From Sinobaca qinghaiensis (GTDB lineage Bacteria > Bacillota > Bacilli > Bacillales > Marinococcaceae), in assembly GCF_003610495.1 (NCBI RefSeq), contig NZ_RAPK01000012.1, positions 1-64,000 of the forward strand: a stretch of 64,000 nucleotides of DNA, written 5' to 3'. Below are positions 1 through 8,797 of the stretch, piece by piece. A model generated the notes under the pieces. The model ran no database searches. It had not been told where the DNA came from and saw nothing but the letters and a program-made list of their open reading frames with translations. How positions within the stretch are numbered: position 1 is the first letter of the stretch; every line of letters begins with the position of its first letter. A program made the translations under genes and the position numbers.

Positions 1-270
1 GAGGCCGAAGGCCTCCGCCGTCTCCTGAAGGGAAGCTCCTCTTTGTTTTCTCCAGTATAAAACATCCCATTTAAAGGAACCAGTGTAGGTGCTTTTTTTC
101 GTTTTTCTTTTTAATCCCTCTCGGCCCAAGAGTCGATAAGCATCGACCCATTCTTTTATCGGACTCATGGACGGTAGCCCATACTTTTTAGCCAACCGTT
201 TATATCCTTTAGGACCGCGAAGGTATTCCTGAACCAGTTGTTCTTTAAACGCATCACTATATTTAGCCAA
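1..270 (-). CDS. IS3/IS150-family transposase OrfA, N-terminal 90 residues (partial)
   Basis: DNA-binding component of an IS3-family transposase; in the family it is fused to the OrfB integrase by programmed frameshifting. The visible residues begin with a helix-turn-helix typical of IS150 OrfA: a KYSDAFKEQLVQEYLRG stretch, then LAKKYGLPS and IKEWVDAY, followed by a basic GLKRKTKKSTY linker and the start of a second HTH repeat (FKWDVLYWRK). The TTG at 270 is chosen because GGGGTG stands six bases upstream; an in-frame GTG at 279 lacks a ribosome site. The reading frame is open to the window edge, so the gene may be intact. Family assignment is confident from the sequence pattern; the exact IS name is unknown. 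Confidence 0.75.
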   Translation of the reverse strand, partial: MAKYSDAFKEQLVQEYLRGPKGYKRLAKKYGLPSMSPIKEWVDAYRLLGREGLKRKTKKSTYTGSFKWDVLYWRKQRGASLQETAEAFGL

Positions 271-322
271 AGAAAACACCCCAAACGTTAGATTTTACTC
301 TAACTTTTGGGGTGCACTACCA
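1..322 (-). mobile_element. IS3-family (IS150 group) insertion sequence, right part only, cut by the window edge
   Basis: The minus strand encodes the start of an IS150-type OrfA. Outside it, a terminal inverted repeat reads inward from about position 322 (GTAGTGCACCCCAAAAG on the minus strand). An inner palindrome at 277-316 pairs CACCCCAAACGTTAGA with TCTAACTTTTGGGGTG. The element end lies 16 bp from the tyrS stop codon and abuts half of a terminator stem (see findings). The other end and orfB lie left of the window, so completeness and activity cannot be judged. The exact outer boundary is uncertain by a few bases because no target duplication is visible. Confidence 0.8.
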
Positions 323-338
323 ACCGGCTGCTTTTTTT

Positions 339-1613
339 CTACTTAAATGATACTAGCGCGTATTTCTTTTTTCCTCTTCTAACAATAGTGTACCTGCCGC
401 CGATTTTATCTTCAGCGGATAATTGTTTTTGCAGGTCGGTGCACCGGTCACCGTTTATATATACAGCTCCATTTGTAATATCTTCTCTAGCCTGTCGTTT
501 GGAAGGCGACAGTTTTGCTTCAACAAGCGTATCAATTAAACCGGGCTCTTCTTCCGCCCCTGCCTGATGGGTAGGAACATCTTTAAATCCCTGGGCGATT
601 TCTTCTGCGGAAAGCTTCTTCACATCGCCTCCCCCAAATAAGGCTGTGGAGATATTCTGTGCCTGCTCTACTGCTTCTTTACTATGAACAAATGCTGTCA
701 ACTCTTCAGCCAGCTTTTGCTGGGCTTCTCTTTTTTCCGGTGCTTCCTGCATTTTCTGTTCATATTCTTTTATTTCTTCCGCCGGAAGGAACGTAAAGTA
801 GTGTAGAAACTTAATAACGTCTCTATCATCTGTATTTATTAAGAACTGGTAAAACTCATACGGCGTCGTTTTAGACGGATCGAGCCAGATTGCTCCTCCT
901 TCTGTTTTACCAAACTTTGTGCCGTCTGCTTTTGTAACAAGGGGAATGGTAAAGCCAAATGCTTCTGCTTTCTGTTCTTCATCCGCACTTTTTCTGCGGA
1001 TAAGCTCGAGCCCTGCCGTAATATTACCCCACTGATCGCTGCCGCCGATCTGCAGGCGGCAGTTTTTTTCTTTAAACAGATGGAGATAATCCAGGGATTG
1101 AAGAATCTGATAGCTGAACTCTGTAAAAGAAATACCATTCTTAATTCTCGATTCCACTGATTCTTTAGAAAGCATATAGTTGACGCCAAAATGCTTTCCA
1201 ACATCCCGTAAAAACGTAATAACGCTCATTTCCCCAATCCAGTCGAAATTATTTACAATCTCTGCTCCATAGTCTCCCGTAAAATCAAGATGCTTCTGCA
1301 GCTGGCTGCGGATTCTCTCGCTGTACATTTTCACTACGTCTTCTTCATTCAGCGACCGTTCCACGCTTTTCCCGCTTGGATCCCCAATAAATCCTGTTGC
1401 GCCTCCTACTAAAGCAAGCGGCTTGTGCCCGGCCAGCTGAAACCGGCGCATTGTAATAATAGTAAGCAGGTGACCGATATGAAGACTGTCACCTGTGGGA
1501 TCGAATCCGCAGTACAGCGTAATGAATTCTTCGTTTAAAAGTGCCTCCAGCCCTTCCCTGTCAGTAACCTGATTTACTAGTCCTCTTTGTTCCAAATCCT
1601 GTAAAATAGTCAT
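339..1613 (-). CDS. tyrS: Tyrosyl-tRNA synthetase
   Basis: Charges tRNA-Tyr with tyrosine in the cytosol. 424 residues, the usual bacterial TyrRS length. The class I Rossmann catalytic domain carries HIGH at residues 45-48 and a KFGKT signature (KMSKS equivalent) near residue 230. The last about 70 residues form the S4-like RNA-binding domain (AREDITNGAVYING). The start at 1613 is chosen because AAAGGAGAG lies just upstream; the open frame runs 15 codons further back but without a ribosome site and into the leader terminator. Preceded by a T-box leader, so expression should rise when uncharged tRNA-Tyr accumulates. The insertion sequence lies directly downstream, leaving the normal terminator split. 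Confidence 0.96.
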   Translation of the reverse strand: MTILQDLEQRGLVNQVTDREGLEALLNEEFITLYCGFDPTGDSLHIGHLLTIITMRRFQLAGHKPLALVGGATGFIGDPSGKSVERSLNEEDVVKMYSERIRSQLQKHLDFTGDYGAEIVNNFDWIGEMSVITFLRDVGKHFGVNYMLSKESVESRIKNGISFTEFSYQILQSLDYLHLFKEKNCRLQIGGSDQWGNITAGLELIRRKSADEEQKAEAFGFTIPLVTKADGTKFGKTEGGAIWLDPSKTTPYEFYQFLINTDDRDVIKFLHYFTFLPAEEIKEYEQKMQEAPEKREAQQKLAEELTAFVHSKEAVEQAQNISTALFGGGDVKKLSAEEIAQGFKDVPTHQAGAEEEPGLIDTLVEAKLSPSKRQAREDITNGAVYINGDRCTDLQKQLSAEDKIGGRYTIVRRGKKKYALVSFK

Positions 1614-1660
1614 TATGTCTCTCCTTTTTTGATTTAACCACTCATACGCTGCGGCCATCA

Positions 1661-1900
1661 GGCAAATAAAAAAAGCCCGCTTTTAATAAAAGGGACGATG
1701 TTTACCGCGGTACCACCCTTTTTTAAAAGCAAAGCTTTTCACTCAAGCCGTTAACGGCGGCCGCCGTCTTCATTTACTAAAGAAGCTCGGATAACGTAAT
1801 TCACTTTTTAATATGTACCGGCTTTCACCAGCCGCCGGCTCTCTGATACAGGGATTAAAAAGCTACTTCATTTCGTCTGCGCTTTTGTATTATTTACGAT
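1661..1900 (-). ncRNA. T-box riboswitch leader of tyrS
   Basis: The minus strand holds the diagnostic T-box sequence AAGGGTGGTACCGCG (about 1706-1721), the AGAGAG element about 100 bases upstream, and a helix pairing CTTTTTAAT with ATTAAAAAG that closes Stem I. A UAC triplet at 1796-1798 just below that helix is the likely specifier codon, matching tyrosine. The AGGG...CCCT antiterminator overlaps a terminator (about 1672-1700) ending in GCGGGCTTTTTTT. In this family, uncharged tRNA binding stabilises the antiterminator. The specifier placement is my fold by eye; T-box identity is near certain. Confidence 0.93.
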
Positions 1901-1907
1901 AATCACC

Positions 1908-1936
1908 ATTTAACACCGTTTTTTCTGAGATGTCAA
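1908..1936 (-). promoter_or_regulatory. Sigma-A promoter of the tyrS T-box transcript
   Basis: Perfect -35 TTGACA (1931-1936), 17-base spacer, and -10 TTAAAT (1908-1913, 4 of 6) on the minus strand, placing the start just before the T-box Stem I. Confidence 0.75.
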
Positions 1937-1980
1937 GCATCGATGCCGATGGCCTCTGGTTTAAATATAGGTCTTTTTTA

Positions 1981-1989
1981 TGCTATAAT
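1981..1989 (+). promoter_or_regulatory. Extended -10 promoter of the class A PBP gene
   Basis: TGCTATAAT at 1981-1989 is an extended -10 (TGnTATAAT); the region 17 bases upstream has no good -35, which extended -10 promoters tolerate. It lies 27 bases before the start codon, back to back with the tyrS promoter. Confidence 0.6.
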
Positions 1990-2015
1990 GAGCTAGAAAT
2001 TTAGGGGGTCGCTGC

Positions 2016-5000
2016 ATGAAAAATTTTTTATACAAAGCAAATAAACGAGTGGATTGGTTTAGAGGAAAACAGCTGGGAGAAGAATCTTATTCCCGTTCCA
2101 ATATTATTATAAATATTGTTCTTGTTGCTGTCATTGCTGCTATTTCGTCTATCCTTTTTATCGGATCAGTCGGTGCCGGCTTTTTTGTATCTCTGGTCGA
2201 TGATCAGGAAGCACTGAATGAAGAGGAAATGCGGGCGGAAATTTATGATTATGAGCAGGCCAGTGATATGTATTTTGCCGGTGGTGAATCTCTCGGCAAC
2301 GTTCCTGCCGATATTGAAAGAAAGCAGGTACCACTTGATGATATTTCCGATAACCTCGTAGATGCAATCATTGCCACTGAAGATGAAGATTTCTATGACC
2401 ATGACGGCATCGTGCTTACTGCTTTGTTCCGGGCTACATACCAGGAAATGAGCAATGCAAGCGTCCAGACCGGGGGCAGTACGTTAACCCAGCAGGTTAT
2501 TAAAAATCAAATTTTAACCAACGAAGTAAGCTTTGAAAGAAAAGCAAAAGAAATTCTGCTTGCCCTTCGTCTTGAAGGATACCTGAGCAAAGAAGAAATT
2601 CTGGAAGCCTACCTCAATCTGGTGCCTTTCGGCCGGAATGCAAATGGATTGAATATCGCAGGCGCCCAGTCTGCAGCTGAAGGAATCTTTGGCGTGGAGG
2701 CTTCAGAACTCAATATCGCCCAAGCTGCCTTTATTGCAGGACTGCCCCAGAATCCATACGGATATACGCCTTTTGAAAATAACGGAACAGTTAAAGACGA
2801 ATTCGAAGCAGGCATTAACCGAAAAAACCGCGTATTAAATGATATGAATGAAAAAGGCTACATTTCTGAAGAAGAGTACGATGAAGCAATGGCTTATGAT
2901 ATTGAAGAAAATTTAGCAGAGCCAAGTGATACCGTTACAGATGAGTACCCTTATATCACTAGTGAAGTTCAAAGAGAGGCATCGACAGTTCTGCGCGAGC
3001 AGATGCTTGAAGAAGACGATGTAGATCTGGATGCAATGGATGAAGAAGAACGTCAGCAGACGCTTGAACAATATACGGCGGATGCAAGAGAAGATCTCGC
3101 CATCGGTGGATATGATATTCATATCACAGTAGATAAAAGTATATATGACGGCATGCAGGAATCCATTGAAAGCTCTACGTGGTTCGGTCCGGATCGCACG
3201 AACGGTGACATAACCGAGCAGGAAGAAGTCGGCGCAATGATGATTAATAATGAGACAGGAGCCATCATCAGCTTTGTCGGCGGCAGAGATTATGAAACCC
3301 AAAATCTAAATCACGCTACACAAACGTTCAGACAGAACGGCTCCACTATGAAACCGCTCCTTTCCTACGGTCCTCTGCTGGATAGTGGCGAACTACATCC
3401 AGGTTCTACTGTAGCGGATGTACCGACAGACTATACTACCGGAACCGAGATCAACAATGCCGGCAGTGGTTTTGAAGGTTTTATCCCTGTCCGCGAAGCA
3501 CTTCAGCGCTCGCAGAATATTCCTGCGGTCAGGAGTTTCTGGGAGCTGGATCAGGAGGAAGCTAAAGATCACCTGGAAAGTCTTGGCTTCACGAGACTTT
3601 CTGAAGAGGAACCCGTTGAATCAACCGCTCTGGGCGGCCTGGAGAACGGTGTTACCGTATCGCAGAATACGAACGCTTTTTCGACATTTGCTAATGAAGG
3701 CCAGTACCATGAGAGTTATATGGTAGAACGTATCGAAAAGAAAAATGATGAAGAAGTAACCTACGAACATGAAACGGAAGAAACAGAAATATTTTCACCA
3801 CAGACGAGCTATTTAATGGTTGATATGCTCCGTGATGTTCTTGAATCACCTGGTACAGCCTCCCAGCTCTCTTCCTACCTCGATGCTGACGGAGACTGGG
3901 CCGGAAAAACGGGAACAACAACCGATCAGGTAGACGCCTGGTTTGTAGGAATGAACCCGGAAGTCACGATGGGCATCTGGCTGGGCTATGATAACCGTGA
4001 ACAGCAGAATCAGCTGGAAAGCCCCTACAACGGCTATTCCTACAGTGAACGCACCCAGAACATATGGGCGGACTTGATGAATGCTGCAAACGAAGCAAAC
4101 CCTGATGCCATAAATACAGACAGCACCTTTGCAGAACCTGATGGAATCGTTGAACAAGAAATATGCGGTTTATCCGGCCTGCTTGTTTCTCCGATGTGTG
4201 AAGAAGCAGGACTCGCTGTAACAGATTTAATGAATGAAGAATTTGTACCAACGGAAGAAGACGACAGCCTGCAGGAAGGCGACCTCGTAGAAATTGACGG
4301 AAGCACCTACACTGCCTACGATGAAACACCGGATGACTTTACTCTATCAGGAATTATTATGGATGAAGATTACTTCGAAGATATTGATAACCCGGCAGAG
4401 TATTTCCCTGAAGATATAGGAGATATTACGGTAGACCGGGAAGCACCTGATAATGAAAGAGATCCTTCTACTGTTTCAGGGGTATCAGGCAGCGGAGACG
4501 AGCTTACCTGGTCGGAACATTCGGATGATGATATTGTCGGCTACAGGATATATGAAGGCAGCAGTGTTGAAGATACTGTTGTAGGAAAAGACAACACTTC
4601 CGCCAGCGTTGGATCCGGTACTTTCACTGTCAGAGCCGTAGATACCCGCGGAAGAGAATCTTCTAATTCTGCAAGCACAGACATTTCTTCCGGAACAACG
4701 GAGACAGACGACGAAGAATCAAGTAATGATGAAAGCACGGAAGACGAAAGCACTGAATCTACGCCTTCTACTACGCCGGACGAAGATTCCGGAGAATCGG
4801 AAGAGTCTTCTGAAGAAAGTTCTTCTACTACAGAAGAAGAAATAAACAGCACTGAGCAGGAACAGGAATCTCCTGAAGAAAGTCCACAAGAAGAAAATAA
4901 CGACGAAAACAATTCTTCAAATGAAGAAGATTCTGGAAGCAGTAATGGTTCAAATGAAGAGGAAAACTCTTCCGACAACGGCGGCAGTGAAGAACAGACA

Positions 5001-5483
5001 CCTTCAGATAATAATACTGACCCGCCGGCTGAAGAGGATTCTTCTCCTGAACCTGCTGAAGAACCAGAGACTCCGGAGGAATCGGAAGAACCAGCCCCTG
5101 AACCGGAAGAAACTCCAGAAGAGCCGCAGGAAGAAGCCCCTGTGGAAGAACCCGCCGATACCAATGGATCAGGTTCAGAAACGGATGAGTCCTCCGGCTC
5201 AGAGACTCCGCCTGAGGAAAGCAGTGGTACCAGCACAGAGTCTGAAGAGGAAACCGGTTCTCAAGGCAGCGGCTCTACTCCGGTAAATCGGGAAGAAGAG
5301 GAAGAAACTGAAGAAGAAACAGAACCCGATACAGATCCGGAACCTGATTCCAGTCCGGAACCGGATTCCAGTTCGGAATCTGATTCTAGTTCAGAAACGG
5401 AGAACAGTTCCGATACCCAGGCAAATGCTGAACCTGAGGAAAATACTGAATCAGAAGACAGCCCGGAACCAGAGGAAGAATAA
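2016..5483 (+). CDS. Class A penicillin-binding protein (PBP1A type) with FN3 domain and long acidic Ser/Glu tail
   Basis: Bifunctional peptidoglycan glycosyltransferase/transpeptidase anchored by one membrane segment (about residues 29-58). The GT51 domain shows EDEDFYDHDG, GGSTLTQQ and KEEILEAYLN. The transpeptidase domain has STMK (nucleophile Ser near 443), SQN near 499 and KTGTTTD near 631. A fibronectin-III-like module (about 805-885) precedes about 265 residues made almost only of E, S, D, P, T and N. At 1155 residues it is much longer than usual family members (650-900) because of this tail. RBS AGGGGGT, 8 bases before ATG. A class A PBP beside tyrS is also found in other Bacillus genomes. 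The acidic tail may be a surface adaptation to high salt or pH (inference). Followed by a strong terminator. Confidence 0.95.
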   Translation: MKNFLYKANKRVDWFRGKQLGEESYSRSNIIINIVLVAVIAAISSILFIGSVGAGFFVSLVDDQEALNEEEMRAEIYDYEQASDMYFAGGESLGNVPADIERKQVPLDDISDNLVDAIIATEDEDFYDHDGIVLTALFRATYQEMSNASVQTGGSTLTQQVIKNQILTNEVSFERKAKEILLALRLEGYLSKEEILEAYLNLVPFGRNANGLNIAGAQSAAEGIFGVEASELNIAQAAFIAGLPQNPYGYTPFENNGTVKDEFEAGINRKNRVLNDMNEKGYISEEEYDEAMAYDIEENLAEPSDTVTDEYPYITSEVQREASTVLREQMLEEDDVDLDAMDEEERQQTLEQYTADAREDLAIGGYDIHITVDKSIYDGMQESIESSTWFGPDRTNGDITEQEEVGAMMINNETGAIISFVGGRDYETQNLNHATQTFRQNGSTMKPLLSYGPLLDSGELHPGSTVADVPTDYTTGTEINNAGSGFEGFIPVREALQRSQNIPAVRSFWELDQEEAKDHLESLGFTRLSEEEPVESTALGGLENGVTVSQNTNAFSTFANEGQYHESYMVERIEKKNDEEVTYEHETEETEIFSPQTSYLMVDMLRDVLESPGTASQLSSYLDADGDWAGKTGTTTDQVDAWFVGMNPEVTMGIWLGYDNREQQNQLESPYNGYSYSERTQNIWADLMNAANEANPDAINTDSTFAEPDGIVEQEICGLSGLLVSPMCEEAGLAVTDLMNEEFVPTEEDDSLQEGDLVEIDGSTYTAYDETPDDFTLSGIIMDEDYFEDIDNPAEYFPEDIGDITVDREAPDNERDPSTVSGVSGSGDELTWSEHSDDDIVGYRIYEGSSVEDTVVGKDNTSASVGSGTFTVRAVDTRGRESSNSASTDISSGTTETDDEESSNDESTEDESTESTPSTTPDEDSGESEESSEESSSTTEEEINSTEQEQESPEESPQEENNDENNSSNEEDSGSSNGSNEEENSSDNGGSEEQTPSDNNTDPPAEEDSSPEPAEEPETPEESEEPAPEPEETPEEPQEEAPVEEPADTNGSGSETDESSGSETPPEESSGTSTESEEETGSQGSGSTPVNREEEEETEEETEPDTDPEPDSSPEPDSSSESDSSSETENSSDTQANAEPEENTESEDSPEPEEE

Positions 5484-5505
5484 ACCATTTTCCGATCAAC
5501 TCTCA

Positions 5506-5542
5506 CTAAAACCCCCATTCCTTTTAGGAATGGGGGTTTTTA
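5506..5542. terminator. Bidirectional terminator between the PBP gene and acsA
   Basis: AAAACCCCCATTCC, a TTTTA loop, then GGAATGGGGGTTTTT: a 14-bp perfect stem with A and T runs on either side, serving both convergent genes. Confidence 0.92.
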
Positions 5543-5549
5543 GCGTATA

Positions 5550-7268
5550 TTATTCTTCCATTGTAGATAGATCACCTGTTGGAAGATCAAGTTCCCATGC
5601 TTTAAGCACACGTCTCATGATCTTTCCGCTTCTTGTCTTAGGAAGTTTGTCTCTGAACTCAATTTCACGTGGAGCCGCATGAGCTGCCAGTCCTTCTTTA
5701 ACGAAGACCCTGATCTCTTCTTTCAGCTCATCAGTTACTTCATAACCGTCGCGAAGCGCAACAAATGCTTTAATAATTTCGCCTCTGACAGGATCCGGTT
5801 TACCTATTACTCCGGCTTCAGCAACAGCAGGATGTTCAACCAGTTTGCTTTCTACTTCAAACGGTCCGACACGTTCACCGGACGTCATAATTACGTCATC
5901 AATTCTTCCCTGGAACCAGAAGTAGCCGTCTTCATCCATATACGCGGAGTCACCGGAAATGTACCAGCCTGCCACCTCGAAATAGCTGTTAAACTTCTCT
6001 TCATTGTTCCAAATCGTTCTCATCATGGAAGGCCATCCGCTTTCTATAGCCAGGTTACCCATTCGATTTGCCGGGAGCTCTTCGCCCTGGTCATTTACAA
6101 TCGCAGCTTTTACGCCTGGAATCGGCTTGCCCATAGAACCGGGCTTTATTTCCATTGATGGGAAATTACAGATCATCTGCGCCCCTGTTTCAGTCATCCA
6201 CCACGTATCATGAATACGAAGGTTGAATACTTCTTCGCCCCATCTTACCACTTCGGGATTAAGAGGTTCGCCTACGCTTAAAATATGTCTTAATTTGGAA
6301 AGATCATATTTTTTTACTACTTCATCCCCTGCGCTCATCAGCATTCTAAAGGCTGTTGGAGCACTGTACCATACTGTTACTTTATAATCCTGCAGTGTCT
6401 GGTACCAGTCCTGCGGGCTGAAACGGCCTCCTCTCACTACGTTGGTAGCTCCGGCAAGCCATGGGCCGAAAATGCCGTAGGATGTTCCTGTAACCCAGCC
6501 TGGGTCGGCTGTGCACCAGTATACATCGTCGTCTTTTAGATCAAGCACCCATTTTGCTGTCTGGTAGTGCTGCAGCATAGCATTATGGACATGAAGCACG
6601 CCTTTTGGCTTACCTGTAGAACCGGAAGTATAATGAAGAATCATTCCATCTTCTTTATCCATCCATTCCGGCTCGAATTCGTCGCTGGCGGCACTCATTC
6701 TTGAATTAAAGTCCAGATACGGACCTTCTTCTTTTACATCTTCTCCGTAAATAAATACCGTATCGAGTGCAGGAAGATCATCTACAGGCACTCTTTCCAA
6801 TAAAGTAGGCGTTGTAAGAAGACCCTTTGCACTGCTGTCTTCCAGGCGGTCTCTGACTGCGCCTTCCATGAAGGCTTCAAACAACGGCCCTACAATTGCT
6901 CCTGCCTTAATAGCACCCAGAATAGCAAAATACAGCTCGGGGGACCTTGGCATGAAAATAAATAAGCGGTCTCCTTTTTCGATTCCTGCTTCTTTTATCA
7001 TATTTGCTGCTTTATTTGTATGCTTTTTCATCTGCTCAAACGTATATTCTTCATTTCGTTCAGCGTCGCTGTAATACAGTGCTATTTGATCTTTCTTTTC
7101 AGGCATATCCGCGTACCGGTCAATCGCTTCATGAGCCAGATTTATTTTACCTGTCTCATACCAGGAAAATTCTTTCTCAATATCCTCCCATTTAAATGTC
7201 TTCACTGTATCTTCATAACTTTTTAAATTGTGATCTCCGTCTCTTGGAGGAAGCGCTTTCAGTTGCAT
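5550..7268 (-). CDS. acsA: Acetyl-CoA synthetase (AMP-forming)
   Basis: Activates acetate to acetyl-CoA through an acetyl-adenylate, letting cells use excreted acetate. 572 residues, matching B. subtilis AcsA. The ANL-family phosphate loop YTSGSTGKPKGV is at about 211-222. The C-terminal PKTRSGK motif holds the catalytic lysine, Lys549, which in B. subtilis is acetylated by AcuA and deacetylated by AcuC. Start: ATG with AAGGGGT about 10 bases upstream. It is divergent from acuABC, which encodes that switch, so activity is expected to be tuned after translation. No convincing cre site was found in the intergenic region, although CcpA controls acsA in B. subtilis. Confidence 0.96.
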   Translation of the reverse strand: MQLKALPPRDGDHNLKSYEDTVKTFKWEDIEKEFSWYETGKINLAHEAIDRYADMPEKKDQIALYYSDAERNEEYTFEQMKKHTNKAANMIKEAGIEKGDRLFIFMPRSPELYFAILGAIKAGAIVGPLFEAFMEGAVRDRLEDSSAKGLLTTPTLLERVPVDDLPALDTVFIYGEDVKEEGPYLDFNSRMSAASDEFEPEWMDKEDGMILHYTSGSTGKPKGVLHVHNAMLQHYQTAKWVLDLKDDDVYWCTADPGWVTGTSYGIFGPWLAGATNVVRGGRFSPQDWYQTLQDYKVTVWYSAPTAFRMLMSAGDEVVKKYDLSKLRHILSVGEPLNPEVVRWGEEVFNLRIHDTWWMTETGAQMICNFPSMEIKPGSMGKPIPGVKAAIVNDQGEELPANRMGNLAIESGWPSMMRTIWNNEEKFNSYFEVAGWYISGDSAYMDEDGYFWFQGRIDDVIMTSGERVGPFEVESKLVEHPAVAEAGVIGKPDPVRGEIIKAFVALRDGYEVTDELKEEIRVFVKEGLAAHAAPREIEFRDKLPKTRSGKIMRRVLKAWELDLPTGDLSTMEE

Positions 7269-7312
7269 TGATGATCGACCCCTTCTGCTAAATGATATGT
7301 GTTCTATTACAC

Positions 7313-7341
7313 ATTATAATATAATATGAATATTTCTTCAA
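7313..7341 (-). promoter_or_regulatory. Sigma-A promoter of acsA
   Basis: Minus strand -35 TTGAAG (7336-7341), 17-base spacer, perfect -10 TATAAT (7313-7318), about 45 bases before the acsA start codon. Confidence 0.75.
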
Positions 7342-7445
7342 TTTATAATCTGGCAAATTTAGGCTTTCTGACGCTGACTATTAGTTACTGTAGGGATTCT
7401 GCCGAAGAAATTCCCTTAAATCCCCAATATTTTTTTCAGGTGTTG

Positions 7446-7451
7446 TATAAT
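7446..7451 (+). promoter_or_regulatory. -10 element of acuABC
   Basis: TATAAT at 7446-7451, 50 bases before the acuA start. The -35 position is poor (about 7423-7428), suggesting an activator-dependent or weak promoter. Confidence 0.5.
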
Positions 7452-7500
7452 AAAAGTAATTCTATCATTAGTTCATTATATGCTAAAAGGTGGTACTTGG

Positions 7501-8133
7501 ATGAACCATAAGAAGAAATACTATTCGAAGGAACTGGAATTCAACGGCAGAACACTGCTTATTGAAGGTCCTATATCCGGAAAAAAAATTCATGAGTACG
7601 AACTGCACGAAGGACTGGTCGCTTTCCGTTCTCCATCTGAACAAAAGAAAGCGCTTATTAGTATTGCCGACCTTCCCGAAGGCCGTATTAACGTTGTAGT
7701 GGACGACAACACAATTGTCGGTTACGTCACGTTTGTGTATCCGGATCCCCTGGAACGCTGGTCGGAAGCAGAAATGGAAGAACTCCTTGAACTTGGTGCG
7801 ATCGAGGTAGCAAAAGACTACCGGGGAGCTAAACTAGGCTCCAATCTGCTTACTTTCTCCATGCTTGATGATGCGGTGGAGGATTTTATTATCATCACAA
7901 CAGAATATTACTGGCACTGGGATTTAAAAGGAAGCGGCCTGAGCATTTGGGAATATCGAAAAGTAATGGAAAAAATGATGAATGCCGGCGGTCTCGAATG
8001 GATGGCAACAGACGATCCGGAAATCAGCTCCCACCCGGCCAACTGCCTTATGGTACGTGTCGGCAGCAGAGTTTCCCAATCTTCCATGCAGAAATTCGAT
8101 GCTATCCGGTTCACTAACCGCTTCATGTACTAA
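7501..8133 (+). CDS. acuA: Acetoin utilisation protein AcuA, GNAT protein acetyltransferase
   Basis: Acetylates the catalytic lysine of AcsA and so switches acetyl-CoA synthetase off (known for B. subtilis AcuA). 210 residues, equal to the B. subtilis protein. The central part shows a GNAT-like acetyl-CoA region (IEVAKDYRGAKLGSNLLTF, about residues 100-120). The ATG at 7501 is preferred over one seven codons upstream because AAAGGTGG stands seven bases before it. First gene of acuABC; acuB follows after 22 bases with its own strong RBS. Confidence 0.94.
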   Translation: MNHKKKYYSKELEFNGRTLLIEGPISGKKIHEYELHEGLVAFRSPSEQKKALISIADLPEGRINVVVDDNTIVGYVTFVYPDPLERWSEAEMEELLELGAIEVAKDYRGAKLGSNLLTFSMLDDAVEDFIIITTEYYWHWDLKGSGLSIWEYRKVMEKMMNAGGLEWMATDDPEISSHPANCLMVRVGSRVSQSSMQKFDAIRFTNRFMY

Positions 8134-8155
8134 CTGCAAAAAGGAGGACATAAAT

Positions 8156-8797
8156 ATGCTCGTTGAAGAGATTATGAAAACAGACATGGTAAAAATAAAC
8201 AAAGATACTACCATTCAGGAGGCAATGGATCTGCTGCAGAAACACCGTATCCGTCATATTCCTGTTGTTGATGAGGATATGCTGATTGTAGGTATCGTTT
8301 CCGACCGTGACATAAGAGATGCGAGTCCATCTGTGTTTCAGCTGAATGCTTTGAAAGAAGAATTAAACCGTCCTGTGTCGGATATTATGAAGTACCCTGT
8401 TATTACAGCCCACCCGCTCGATTTTGTAGAGGAAGCAGCCGTTGTATTATTTGAAAACGATATCAGCGCCCTCCCTGTCGCTGTTGACGATAAACTTGTC
8501 GGTATGCTGACAGAAACTAAAGTTCTTCATACTATTGTAAAGCTTACCGGGGCCCATCAGCCTTCCTCACAAATTGAGGTAGTCGTTCCAAACATTTATG
8601 GTCATCTGGCTGACCTGTCAGCTTTATTCAAAAAGCATAAAATTAATATAACGAGCGTACTCGTTTATCCAAGCGAAGACCTCACACATAAAGTGCTTAC
8701 CTTCCGGGTTCAGACGATGGACCCCCGGCCGACCATGAGAATGATTGAAGAAGCAGGCTATCATGTAAAGTGGCCTCACTTTCCGGGGATAGAGTAA
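8156..8797 (+). CDS. acuB: AcuB, CBS-pair plus ACT domain protein
   Basis: 213 residues. Two CBS motifs fill residues 1-130 (IMKTDMVKINKDTTIQEAMDLL, then IMKYPVITAHPLDFVEEAAV in the second repeat), followed by an ACT-like domain from about 140 (IEVVVPNIYGHLADLSALF). CBS pairs bind adenine nucleotides, so AcuB may be an energy sensor for the AcsA acetylation system; its exact role is not settled even in B. subtilis. The start at 8156 follows AAAAAGGAGGA; a longer frame reaching back into acuA is not credible. Its stop overlaps the acuC start (TAATG). Confidence 0.94.
   Translation: MLVEEIMKTDMVKINKDTTIQEAMDLLQKHRIRHIPVVDEDMLIVGIVSDRDIRDASPSVFQLNALKEELNRPVSDIMKYPVITAHPLDFVEEAAVVLFENDISALPVAVDDKLVGMLTETKVLHTIVKLTGAHQPSSQIEVVVPNIYGHLADLSALFKKHKINITSVLVYPSEDLTHKVLTFRVQTMDPRPTMRMIEEAGYHVKWPHFPGIE

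Noticed and set aside
4541-5236. Long minus-strand frame of 231 codons, almost all Ser
   Set aside because: Mirror image of the Glu/Ser-rich PBP tail; no RBS, and its composition is forced by the plus-strand codons.
8130-8156. Longer acuB start inside acuA
   Set aside because: AAAAAGGAGGA sits right before the ATG at 8156 and the length matches AcuB.
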